Source: Proteus alimentorum (GTDB lineage: Bacteria; Pseudomonadota; Gammaproteobacteria; Enterobacterales; Enterobacteriaceae). From it: a stretch of DNA of 64,000 nucleotides. The notes under the pieces are model-generated. The model worked only from the letters and a program-made list of their open reading frames with translations, was not told where the DNA came from and made no database searches. The translations under genes were made by a program, and so were the position numbers. Position 1 is the first letter of the stretch. The number at the start of each line of letters is the position of its first letter. Shown in pieces: positions 49,303 through 57,710 of this stretch. The DNA is taken from assembly GCF_002607735.1 (NCBI RefSeq), contig NZ_NBVR01000024.1:1-64000 (forward strand). The letters run 5' to 3'.

Positions 49303-50011
49303 TGTGTAACCCCTCTAACGCACTTTTTGCTCTTACCAGAAACTCTTGTTTACTTTCATTTTCATGAGTGGATCCAATAGGGGCACCAAAAATTGCACTG
49401 CAAATAACAGGAACAACTAAGCGAGAACCTTTAGGAAGGACTCTATTTAAGTTTTCCAGATAAATAGGGACTAATTGTACATTCGGATTTTTACGAGAGA
49501 GATGCCAAAGGCCGGCTTTAAAATCTTGAATAGATTCACCGTTACCTCGAGTACCTTCAGGGAAAATAATTAAAGAATCCCCTTGGTCTAAAATTTCTTG
49601 CATCAGAGCAAGTGCATTGGTTTTATTGGGTGCAGATGATGCAGAGTCATTAGCTGGTTGCTCTACGATCTCTTCGCAAGAATTTTCTTCTTGTGGAAAA
49701 TTCATTTTGGCAGCATGACGAGGAATAAGAATAGCTCTAAAGATTCGACGAGATAAATAACGGCGTAAGCGATTTTTATTCCAATAATCTTCAGCGGCAA
49801 CGGGATGAACATAAGGGCGAATATTGGGCGCAAGACAAGACCAAATAACTAAGCCATCAAGATGACTAGAGTGGTTAGCGTAATAAATACAAGGCGTATC
49901 TTTTGCAATAGGAGAGGTTTGTTTAGCGCGAATACCTGTTAAGAATCGACAAGTAGAAACTAAGACGGATGATACCACTTTTGCATCTAAAGCAAGTTTT
50001 CCATTTTTCAT
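49289..50011 (-). CDS. PlsC-like lysophospholipid acyltransferase
   Basis: 240 aa. The acyltransferase box NHSSHLD (near residues 46-52) and FPEGTRG (near 150) are intact, the hallmarks of 1-acylglycerol-3-phosphate acyltransferases. An unusual acidic, Ser/Asn-rich insert (about 105-130) lies between them. It presumably acylates a lysophospholipid to make the substrate for the CdsA-like protein encoded next. It starts 3 bp after the stop of the CDP-alcohol transferase gene. Confidence 0.85.
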   Translation of the reverse strand: MKNGKLALDAKVVSSVLVSTCRFLTGIRAKQTSPIAKDTPCIYYANHSSHLDGLVIWSCLAPNIRPYVHPVAAEDYWNKNRLRRYLSRRIFRAILIPRHAAKMNFPQEENSCEEIVEQPANDSASSAPNKTNALALMQEILDQGDSLIIFPEGTRGNGESIQDFKAGLWHLSRKNPNVQLVPIYLENLNRVLPKGSRLVVPVICSAIFGAPIGSTHENESKQEFLVRAKSALEGLHNGTY

Positions 50012-50014
50012 TAA

Positions 50015-50677
50015 TCAGACACCTTGTGCTAAATCCCGTAAAATTCGACGGGTTCTGAAAATTGTGGTCAGCGTTGAACCTAAAATAATAATCCATAATG
50101 AAATAAAAAAGAGCCATATACCCCAAAGACTAGGAATAAAGGCAGTAATAACAGCAACAGAGGTTAATAACGCCATTCTGTGTTGTTTTGCCATTGGGCC
50201 TGTAAATTGTTGATCTAATCCACAAGCCCCTCCTAATACGCGAACATAAGCGGTCATTACCGAAAAAAAAGCGCCCACCCAGCTCAACGTAATGGCCATA
50301 GAAAAATCAGAAGATAATCCATAACCGACACCCAAAATAATTAAAGTATCGGCAATCCTGTCTGGTAATTCATTATAAACAGCGCCTACAGGACTTTTCA
50401 TGCCTCCTTCAACGGCAACCATACCATCTAATAAATTACAAATGAGGCGACCTTGGATCATCATAGCGCCAAAGATCAGTAACATTGAGCGTAATAACCC
50501 AGATGCGTAGAAGAGAGCCCAGAAAAGTGATAAGCCTGCAAATAATGCAAATACGACGCTAAACACGGAAATACCGTTAGGCGTTGCCCCTTTTTGTTGT
50601 AAGTAGCGACTGCACTTTGTGGCCCAGTTTGTTTGCCTTGCTTTTATAGGACGGCGGTTTTTATCTTGAGTATTCAT
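50015..50677 (-). CDS. CDP-alcohol phosphatidyltransferase family protein
   Basis: 220 aa from the ATG at 50677; an upstream in-frame ATG at 50722 would add 15 residues without a ribosome site. About 5-6 membrane helices. The CDP-alcohol transferase site reads CNLLDGMVAVEGG, then GAVYNELPDRIAD. The family pattern is D-x2-DG-x2-AR-x8-G-x3-D-x3-D, so the first Asp is replaced by Asn and the Arg after Ala is missing. Asp-Gly and the last two Asp remain, so activity is possible. First gene of the operon; the alcohol used is unknown. Confidence 0.8.
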   Translation of the reverse strand: MNTQDKNRRPIKARQTNWATKCSRYLQQKGATPNGISVFSVVFALFAGLSLFWALFYASGLLRSMLLIFGAMMIQGRLICNLLDGMVAVEGGMKSPVGAVYNELPDRIADTLIILGVGYGLSSDFSMAITLSWVGAFFSVMTAYVRVLGGACGLDQQFTGPMAKQHRMALLTSVAVITAFIPSLWGIWLFFISLWIIILGSTLTTIFRTRRILRDLAQGV

Positions 50678-51305
50678 TTTTCTTTGTAACAAGCGAGTTA
50701 GGAGGGTATAGCATAAGGGCATTTAGACAAAGTGAGAATAAGAATAAACGTATAAGTTTATCTTATATTTTTCTTATTCGGACTCATTCTTTTTTGTTAT
50801 GTTCTTATTAAGACTATAAATCAATCATCAATAATCATTTATTTTTCTAGGTGTTAATACCTATTCGGATGTAGTGCATTATACTTACATTACACGATCA
50901 TTTAATGATGCTCTTTATTTGATACTTATTAAGTAGAAATAATAAATGATCTATTACATTAATTAAACTATAAAGAGAATAAATTTCTTAAGTGAAAGGG
51001 AGTATAAAGGGAAATACTTATTATTATTTCTTATTTTACTGTTTAAATAATAGCAATTAAAACACTTCGATTAGAATTTTCTTATAAGGGATTTTTTGTT
51101 TAAATCGAAAATCAAAACGCATAAACAGTCTTTAAATGGGCATAAAAAAAAGAGACAGGAATTCCTTTTTTATTATTTTTTAATCATTAATAATTTTCTT
51201 CGTGAAATAAGAATAAAGAAAATGAGAAATTAAAAATGAGAATGCTCATCTTTGTAATAAGTAAAAAATGATTTATGTCAAATGAAGAGCTTCATCTATT
51301 CTTAT

Positions 51306-51355
51306 ATTGCTATTATTAATAAAAAACAATCATAATAGTTATTAATAATAGCGAT
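51306..51355. repeat. 17-bp inverted repeat, one G-U
   Basis: Bases 51306-51322 pair with 51339-51355 with a single A/G difference and a 16-nt loop. It is AT-rich and not followed by a T tract. It could be a regulator-binding palindrome or part of a structured RNA ending in the GC-rich hairpin at 51409. Confidence 0.5.
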
Positions 51356-51408
51356 TATGAAAATAATATATACAAGTGTTTTAAATTGAAATTAAACGAA
51401 CACTAATG

Positions 51409-51441
51409 AAAGGGTGGCATCAAAATAAGTTGCCGCCCTTT
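51409..51441 (+). terminator. GC-rich hairpin, possible terminator of an unseen transcript
   Basis: An 11-bp stem with one G-U (51409-51419 with 51431-51441) and 11-nt loop. The 3' flank has only a few T residues, so termination is uncertain. No gene precedes it on either strand within several hundred bases. Confidence 0.45.
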
Positions 51442-51622
51442 CTATCGTAGAATGGTGTCTAACGTATTAATTATTCCCATATTAGGTGTAATTCATCCAA
51501 AATAGAATATTTTTAGAAGTACAGCTTTCTCTCATTAATAAAATATAATGAAAATTAAATAGGTCATATTGTTATATCGCTAGATAATACAACCCATTGA
51601 TAAATAGAAATCACATGGTAAA

Positions 51623-52258
51623 TCAGCTGACTCTTAAGTCATATTTCTTAAAGAAATCATACTCTTGAACTAATTGTGGCAGTGATCTTATTTTCAATTT
51701 TGTATACATATTTGAACGATGCACTTCAACTGTACGAGGTGATAGCGAGAGTTTTTCTGCCGCTTCTTTGCTCGTATTTCCATCGAGGATCATCTCCATA
51801 ACCTCTTTTTCTCTATTAGATAATTTACCAAATTTATCTTTTAAAGATATATATGTTCGGAATTGCTCAACTTCACTTTCATAATGTAGGAAAGATTCCG
51901 AGACAATATTAAGAAGTTCATTCACATTTAGAGGGCGTGTTAAATATTCAAAAGCCCCTGACTTAAATGCGTTACGACAACTCTCAATGGAACTATCCCC
52001 AGAAATAATAATAACAGGGATAATGTTTCTCAATTTGTTGAGTTCTTTAATCAGTGCAATTGATGGTGCTGCACTGCTTTTGGTATTAATTATGATGCAC
52101 TCTTTATGAGCTCCTTTTGTTGATGAAAAATAGTATTTCAAGAAAGCCTGCTCATTTGAATAGGTTTTCACATTCGCCGCTAAAGAAGAAAGAACAGCTT
52201 TAAGTTGAACTTTTGTACTGTCATCTTCAAAAGTGATTAAGTGGATTATTGATTCCAT
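51623..52258 (-). CDS. FixJ/NarL-like regulator with degenerate receiver domain
   Basis: 211 aa. A receiver-like domain (about 1-120) is joined to a LuxR-type HTH (about 140-205, LSNREKEVMEMILDG and LSPRTVEVHRSNMYTKL). The position of the phosphorylated Asp appears to be Asn58 (in ECIIINTK), and the conserved Lys of the K-P pair is Arg108 (YLTRPLN), while the acidic pair (Glu11, Asp12) remains. It may therefore act without phosphorylation. No histidine kinase is adjacent; long non-coding regions flank it on both sides. Confidence 0.8.
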   Translation of the reverse strand: MESIIHLITFEDDSTKVQLKAVLSSLAANVKTYSNEQAFLKYYFSSTKGAHKECIIINTKSSAAPSIALIKELNKLRNIIPVIIISGDSSIESCRNAFKSGAFEYLTRPLNVNELLNIVSESFLHYESEVEQFRTYISLKDKFGKLSNREKEVMEMILDGNTSKEAAEKLSLSPRTVEVHRSNMYTKLKIRSLPQLVQEYDFFKKYDLRVS

Positions 52259-52725
52259 ATGTTGCTCCTGGTTTTACTCTGCTCTTACACTAAAAGTGAA
52301 TGAGTAACGAAATTTGACTAATTTATAAGTTTTTTATGTAGGGTAACATTCACGCAACGGAGCTATATTCAGAATATATCAAATTAAAAATGATTAATAC
52401 TTCTGTATTATATTATAGATAAAATATCAGAACTTTGTTTTGTTTCAATATTTGTATTTTATAGATAAGAGTAATTTATTTCTATAATGAAGGAAGAAGA
52501 TAACTATTATTAATTGTAACTAAGTTTTTTCTCGTAAGTGATTTTAACTATATTAAACTCATTTAATAAGTAAAAAAATAATATATTTAGGTGCCTTTTT
52601 ATGAAGTAATTAATAGTCGCATTTAGTTACAATATAATTCCCTTTGTGGCTTTTTGACTTTACTTCTTGTAAAATAGCGCTTTATTTCTATTGATCCTTT
52701 TTAATAAACCAATCGAGCCAATGCT
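52259..52725. other. Intergenic region between divergent regulator genes
   Basis: 467 bp, AT-rich, between the FixJ-like gene and cscR. It must hold both promoters; I see no clear palindromes and no supported gene. Confidence 0.5.
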
Positions 52726-53721
52726 ATGGCGTCACTGAAAGATGTAGCTCGACTTGCATCCGTTTCTTTGATGACAGTCTCAAGAGCGATTAATAACCCT
52801 GAGTTATTAAAACCAGAAACACTGAAACAAGTCCAAAATGCAATTGATCAACTTAACTATGTTCCAGATTATTCTGCACGAAAAATTCGTGGTCAAGGAA
52901 CAAAAGTATCATCAATTGGTGTTCTGGCAATTGATACCGCAACGACACCATTTTCTGTGGAAATGATTTTATCGATAGAACAAACCGCAAGAGAATTTGG
53001 TTGGAGTTCATTTGTTGTCAATTTGACCGCACAAGATTGTTATGAAAATGCCATTTGGCAACTTTTGGCTCAACGTCCAGATGGTATTATTTATACCACG
53101 ATGGGGTTGCGTGAAATCACCGTACATGAAAAGTTACTTGATAAGAATTTGGTGTTAGCAAACTGCTTGGATAAAACGCACGCTTTTCCAACTTATATTC
53201 CTGATGATTATCATGGGCAATATTTTGCGATGAAAAAAATCATCGAAAAAGGATATCGCCGTCCTTTGTGTTTTTATATACCGGAAGAATCTGTTGCCGG
53301 CCCTATTCGTCGTAAAGCTGTTGAAGATGCTTGGCAAGAGGCTGGCTTACCATTGGCAGATCTTCAACAATATACGATGATGTTTGGAGATGAACACTAC
53401 CGTGATGTCATTGAAATATTGAAAAAGCATTGTGTTCATCAAAAAGCTGACTTTGATATTCTCATTTGTGGTAATGACCGTATTGCGTTTTTAGCTTACC
53501 AAGTTTTACTTTCTATGGGGTTACGCATTCCAGAGCAAGTGGCTGTTTTGGGATACGACAATATGATTGGTACAGGAGAATTGTTTTATCCACCATTAAC
53601 AACGGTACAACTGCCTCATTATGAATTAGGCAAAGAAGCGACGTTGCATATCATTCAAGCGCGAAACCATAGAAATACCGTACACGTACCTTGTCAATTA
53701 GTTGAACGTGAGTCTATTTAA
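52726..53721 (+). CDS. cscR: LacI-family sucrose operon repressor CscR
   Basis: 331 aa, like E. coli CscR by eye. The N-terminal HTH begins MASLKDVARLASVSLMTVSR, and the sugar-binding domain has DTATTPFSVEMILSIEQTA, RPDGIIYTTMGLR, LICGNDRIAFLAYQVLL and PPLTTVQLPHYELG. CscR represses the csc genes and is relieved by sucrose-derived sugar. The operator-like palindromes between cscA and cscK are its likely targets. It is convergent with cscA. Confidence 0.9.
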   Translation: MASLKDVARLASVSLMTVSRAINNPELLKPETLKQVQNAIDQLNYVPDYSARKIRGQGTKVSSIGVLAIDTATTPFSVEMILSIEQTAREFGWSSFVVNLTAQDCYENAIWQLLAQRPDGIIYTTMGLREITVHEKLLDKNLVLANCLDKTHAFPTYIPDDYHGQYFAMKKIIEKGYRRPLCFYIPEESVAGPIRRKAVEDAWQEAGLPLADLQQYTMMFGDEHYRDVIEILKKHCVHQKADFDILICGNDRIAFLAYQVLLSMGLRIPEQVAVLGYDNMIGTGELFYPPLTTVQLPHYELGKEATLHIIQARNHRNTVHVPCQLVERESI

Positions 53722-53730
53722 AGACTCACG
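53707..53730. terminator. Weak hairpin at the cscR/cscA 3' ends
   Basis: A 9-bp perfect stem (53707-53715 with 53722-53730) spans the cscR stop codon. The right flank is only moderately T-rich, so bidirectional termination between these convergent genes is likely but not certain. Confidence 0.55.
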
Positions 53731-53750
53731 TCTTACTTATCTTCTCAATA

Positions 53751-55217
53751 TCAGCAAATACTATTTAGCTGCCAATATTCGCCATTAATCAGTGTTGCAT
53801 CACCGTTCATGGCAAAAAGGCGTAAAGCTTGAGTATCTTGTTGAGCATAATATCGACTGCTAAAGGTAAATTCGCCTTTGTTTACAAAGATTTCAATTGA
53901 TGAACGATCAATAAAAATACGTAAATTCAATTCACAACCTTCAGGTAATGGAATACTTCGAGCTCCACTTATATTGTGTTGAGGATAATGACGGTTAAGC
54001 ACTAAACGATGTGATTGATTATCAACAAAGAGCTCAAGCCCTTCACCTAGCCATAAGCCAAATTTCTCAGCTTGGCTGTCTAAAGACCATGTTAAATCGA
54101 GTTCGATAGCTGGAGTATTATTTATTAGCTTAATAGATTGATTGTTGAGTGTTAATGGCTGGATAGTCTGTTTTTCTTGGCGCAATGATTCGACTTCTTT
54201 AACAGGGATCATGCGTAAGCGATTTTGGGCTTTATCAAAAGTGATTTCACGAGGGAGTGTAAAACAGCCAGACCAAAATTCAGATTTTGAAGGCATTGGC
54301 GAATTCCACATATCCATCCATCCCATAGAAACGCGACGACCATCAGGTGTCGTAAATGATTGTGGCGCATAATAGTCATGGCCATTATCAAGTTCAATAA
54401 AGTGTCCTTGTGGTTTAAAGGGGTGATTTGGCGACCACTGGCCAATTAATGCACCTGATTGAAAGAGGTTGCGATATTGATAGCCTTCGGCTCGTTTTCC
54501 TTGTGGTGAAAAGACGATTGCAAATTCGTTTTCTTGGCTAATAGGGAAGAAATCAGGGCATTCCCACATATAGACATTCTTATCATCCGTTTTTCCTAAA
54601 ACAGTGTAATCGTTACTCCACTGCTGACCTTCCTCAAATAAGGTTTCGCTAGAGAAAAGTAGGACTTGTCCTTGATCTTTTTCATCACGAGCACCAACAA
54701 CCATCCACCATTTACCTTCTTGATACCAGACTTTAGGATCACGAAAATGCATATAACCTTTAGGTGGTTCTAAAACGATCCCTTTTTTCTCAAAATGAAT
54801 ACCATCTTCACTGATAGCAACACATTGTGCTTCATAGATTTGGCTATCATCACCTTCGGCTGCTAACCAGTTGTGTCCGGTATAGAAAAGATAGAGTTTG
54901 CCTTCATGGCTAATGGCTGATCCTGAGAAACAACCGCTTTTGTCGTAATCATCTCCTGGCGCTAATGCAATAGGTTGGTGTTGCCAATGGATCATATCGG
55001 TGCTTGTGGCATGTCCCCAATGCATTGGACCCCAATCTTGAGAATAAGGATGGTGCTGATAAAAGGCATGATATAAACCATCATGATAAATAAGGCCATT
55101 AGGATCATTTAACCACCCCGCTGGTGCTGCTAAATGAAACTGGGGATAAAATTTATTGCCTCGTTTTTCAATCAAAGTATTTAAGGCTTTTGTTGATTGT
55201 TCTAAGCGGTGTTTCAT
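53751..55217 (-). CDS. cscA: Sucrose hydrolase (invertase) CscA, GH32
   Basis: 488 aa from the ATG at 55217, which follows AAGGATAA; the frame is open 26 codons further upstream but without family similarity. It hydrolyses sucrose to glucose and fructose in the cytoplasm. GH32 motifs: WLNDPNG with nucleophile Asp38, HFRDPKVW (transition-state Asp) and MWECPDFF (acid/base Glu). It resembles E. coli CscA more than sucrose-6-phosphate hydrolases of PTS systems, which fits a cscR/cscK context. Divergent from cscK. Confidence 0.9.
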   Translation of the reverse strand: MKHRLEQSTKALNTLIEKRGNKFYPQFHLAAPAGWLNDPNGLIYHDGLYHAFYQHHPYSQDWGPMHWGHATSTDMIHWQHQPIALAPGDDYDKSGCFSGSAISHEGKLYLFYTGHNWLAAEGDDSQIYEAQCVAISEDGIHFEKKGIVLEPPKGYMHFRDPKVWYQEGKWWMVVGARDEKDQGQVLLFSSETLFEEGQQWSNDYTVLGKTDDKNVYMWECPDFFPISQENEFAIVFSPQGKRAEGYQYRNLFQSGALIGQWSPNHPFKPQGHFIELDNGHDYYAPQSFTTPDGRRVSMGWMDMWNSPMPSKSEFWSGCFTLPREITFDKAQNRLRMIPVKEVESLRQEKQTIQPLTLNNQSIKLINNTPAIELDLTWSLDSQAEKFGLWLGEGLELFVDNQSHRLVLNRHYPQHNISGARSIPLPEGCELNLRIFIDRSSIEIFVNKGEFTFSSRYYAQQDTQALRLFAMNGDATLINGEYWQLNSIC

Positions 55218-55309
55218 ATCATTATCCTTATTGTATTTCAGAGTTATTAGTGTGTTTTTAAGATCAGAAAAAGGGTAAAGAACAGACGTAATCACACTAT
55301 TACTCTTGT

Positions 55310-55323
55310 TGTTAACGATAACA
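55310..55323. promoter_or_regulatory. CscR operator-like palindrome 1 (cscA side)
   Basis: TGTTAACGATAACA is a 14-bp near-palindrome in the cscA-cscK divergent promoter region, with the central CG typical of LacI-family operators. A sister site lies 69 bp to the right (centre to centre). Confidence 0.65.
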
Positions 55324-55378
55324 TTTAGAGTGAAAAAAACACAATGTATGAGATTGACTTTATCATCTTATCTTATTA

Positions 55379-55392
55379 TGTTAACGTTATCA
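55379..55392. promoter_or_regulatory. CscR operator-like palindrome 2 (cscK side)
   Basis: TGTTAACGTTATCA shares the TGTTAACG core with site 1, with centre AACGTT. Located about 100 bp upstream of cscK. The pair could allow a DNA loop by a tetrameric repressor, which is inference. Confidence 0.65.
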
Positions 55393-55490
55393 GTGTGAAT
55401 TTACGAGCAATATCTTTACTTATTCGTTATGAATAGTCATAAAAACAGAATATAGTTAAGAAAAATAATTGCTTATCTTCAGGAGAGATT

Positions 55491-56438
55491 ATGAAAGTCT
55501 GGTCTTTAGGTGACGCTGTTGTTGACTTGATCCCATTACAAAACATGCAATATGAAGCATGTGCTGGTGGTGCGCCAGTCAATGTTGCTGCGGGTGTTGC
55601 TAAGCTTGGTCAACAAAGTGGTTTTATTGGACGTGTAGGCGAAGATGCGTTCGGCCACTTTATGCAAAAAACATTGTTTGATCTGGGTGTTGATACTCGC
55701 GCAATGGAATTTGATGAGTTTCACCGTACCAGTACTGTTCTTGTTTCTTTACAAGAGAATGGTGAGCGTGATTTTACTTTCTTAGTTGCTGAGTCTGCGG
55801 ATCAATTTTTAACAGAAAAATCTTTACCTGCGTTTGAAAAAGATATTTTGCATTTTTGCTCTTTAGCATTAGTGAATCCCATTTGTCGCTCGACCTTAGA
55901 TTGTGCAATCAAAAATATTAAAGAAAGCGGTTCACTACTGAGTTTTGATATTAATTTACGTCCTCAAATGTGGCGTGATCACGAGGAGATGCGCGAAGTT
56001 ATCGATAATTATGCGCGTAAAGCTGACATATTAAAATTATCAGAAGATGAGCTTACGTGGATGACACAAGAAGTGACATTGAATAATGCACTTAAAAAAT
56101 TGGAAGATTATCCCGCTCGTTTAAAAGTGATCACTCAAGGCTCTAAAGGGTGTTTAGTTTTAACAGCCAATACTCAAGTCGCATTTAGTGCCTTTATCGT
56201 TGAATGTATTGATACAACAGGTGCTGGTGATGCCTTTATGTCAGGTTTGCTAGCCGCGCTTGCTGAATATGGTTTTGCGGAAGATGAACAATATCTATCA
56301 AAAATAGTGACACAAGCGGCTGCTTGTGGTGCTTTAGCTACCACCCAAAAAGGCGCGATAGCAGCGGCACCAAGTCGTAAAAAATTACGTGATTTTGTTC
56401 AGCAACAACCACCTTTACATGTTAGGGAGATTTTCTAA
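55491..56438 (+). CDS. cscK: Fructokinase CscK (PfkB family)
   Basis: 315 aa. Phosphorylates fructose released by CscA. PfkB signatures: SLGDAVVDLIP at the N terminus, CAGGAPVNVAAGVAKLG (near 22-38), SFDINLRPQMW, and the anion-hole DTTGAGDAFMSGLL (near 240-253) with catalytic Asp. CAGGAGAG precedes the ATG. In E. coli cscK is followed by the permease cscB; here it is followed by 220 bp without a gene and then rarD. Confidence 0.9.
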   Translation: MKVWSLGDAVVDLIPLQNMQYEACAGGAPVNVAAGVAKLGQQSGFIGRVGEDAFGHFMQKTLFDLGVDTRAMEFDEFHRTSTVLVSLQENGERDFTFLVAESADQFLTEKSLPAFEKDILHFCSLALVNPICRSTLDCAIKNIKESGSLLSFDINLRPQMWRDHEEMREVIDNYARKADILKLSEDELTWMTQEVTLNNALKKLEDYPARLKVITQGSKGCLVLTANTQVAFSAFIVECIDTTGAGDAFMSGLLAALAEYGFAEDEQYLSKIVTQAAACGALATTQKGAIAAAPSRKKLRDFVQQQPPLHVREIF

Positions 56439-56661
56439 CAACTTACCCATTTTTTCTGGTTGTGGTTTTTACCACGGTTTTCCCTTAATGGTATTTTCCT
56501 ATTCTCCATTTATAACGACTTTTCTCGGAGTGGTTATTTGTGGAGATTTTTTTATTTTTTCGATGAAGCGATTGTATTTTTTTATCAATCAATCAGCGAT
56601 GCCGATCATATTGTTCTATCTGTTTTAAGTGTATGATATTAAATCTTATTAACTTTTATTG

Positions 56662-57585
56662 ATGGAACATCAAATGTGGGCTCAATCGGGCGCGGTATTA
56701 GCCATTTTTTCTTATATTCTTTGGGGAATAACCCCTCTGTTTTATCGGCTGTTACCCGGAGCGCAACCGTTAGAAATGTTGGCTCAACGTTTGATTTGGT
56801 CTATCCCTCTTTTATTACTAGTACGACTCTTTATTAAAAATAGGACACGATGGTGCGCTGTTTTACAAGATAAGCGTTCTGTTTTTATGTGCCTATTTAG
56901 CTCAATGGCTATGGCTGTTTCTTGGTGTACATTTACCTATGCATTAACACATCAACAAGTATTAGAAGCGAGCTTGGGGTATTTTATTAATCCACTTTTC
57001 TCAATTTTATTAGGCGTCATATTTCTTAAAGAAAAGCTTAATTCAGCAGAAAAATGGGCTGTCGCCTTAATTTGTGCAGGTGTGGGCTATCAATTGTGGA
57101 TGTACGGTGAATTACCTGTTCTTGCTATCATGATGGGGGGGGCATTTGCTGTATATGGCTTGATCCGTAAGTTTATTCGTTTTGATGTGATCACCTCTCT
57201 ATTTATGGAAACCCTTTGGTTAATACCATTAGCAATAGGTGCGACGATTTGGTTGGTTGTTACCGATAAAAGCGCGCTACCTTCTGCCGATAATCTGACT
57301 CGTTTTTATTATATTTTAACAGCACCTGTCACTATATTGCCGTTATTGTTCTTTACCGCAGCAGTCAAACGAACCACATTAACTGTCATCGGATTAGCGC
57401 AATATATTGAACCTACTATTCAATTTTTATTGGCTGTTTTCTTATTCCATGAAGCTTTTGATGAAGTAAAAGGCGTGAGTTTCTCGCTGATTTGGTTAGG
57501 ACTTTTATGCTGTATCTTAGCACTTATCCGAAAACGGCTTAATTACCTAAAAATTCAAAAAGGAAAACGTAGCCAAACGGTGTAA
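56662..57585 (+). CDS. rarD: RarD-type EamA/DMT transporter
   Basis: 307 aa with about 10 membrane helices, in two EamA repeats. The N terminus WGITPLFYRLLPGAQPLEMLAQRLIWS is the RarD signature (compare 'chloramphenicol-sensitive protein RarD'), and ALTHQQVLEASLGYFINPL follows. The transported substrate is unknown. ATG 56662 follows a TTG; ATG 56674 is another possible start. Monocistronic. Confidence 0.86.
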   Translation: MEHQMWAQSGAVLAIFSYILWGITPLFYRLLPGAQPLEMLAQRLIWSIPLLLLVRLFIKNRTRWCAVLQDKRSVFMCLFSSMAMAVSWCTFTYALTHQQVLEASLGYFINPLFSILLGVIFLKEKLNSAEKWAVALICAGVGYQLWMYGELPVLAIMMGGAFAVYGLIRKFIRFDVITSLFMETLWLIPLAIGATIWLVVTDKSALPSADNLTRFYYILTAPVTILPLLFFTAAVKRTTLTVIGLAQYIEPTIQFLLAVFLFHEAFDEVKGVSFSLIWLGLLCCILALIRKRLNYLKIQKGKRSQTV

Positions 57586-57661
57586 TTGTTTTATTTTTCT
57601 ATCTGATTATTTTTTTGTCTGGCTATTTTTCTATCAAGCTAAATCCGTTATGCTATATGAA

Positions 57662-57677
57662 AGGCAATCGTTTGCGT
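57662..57677. promoter_or_regulatory. PurR box upstream of purT
   Basis: AGGCAATCGTTTGCGT matches every fixed position of the 16-bp PurR consensus ANGCAANCGNTTNCNT. It lies 34-49 bp before the purT ATG, near the expected transcription start and just after a TATGCT-like -10, so purine repression of purT is likely, as for other pur genes. Confidence 0.82.
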
Positions 57678-57710
57678 GGTTGCGGTTTTTATTAATGGTG
57701 AGGATAAAAA

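Larger units (their letters stand above)
50678..51622. other. 945-bp non-coding region with structured repeats
   Basis: Very AT-rich, with no open frame supported by a ribosome site and length. It contains two strong inverted repeats (51306-51355 and 51409-51441), listed separately. It would include the promoter of the phospholipid operon at its left end. A small RNA or an unrecognised regulatory target is possible. Confidence 0.5.

Noticed and set aside
56439-56658. Possible remnant of a cscB permease after cscK
   Set aside because: The stretch is hydrophobic in one frame, but none of the three forward frames showed convincing CscB similarity to my eye.
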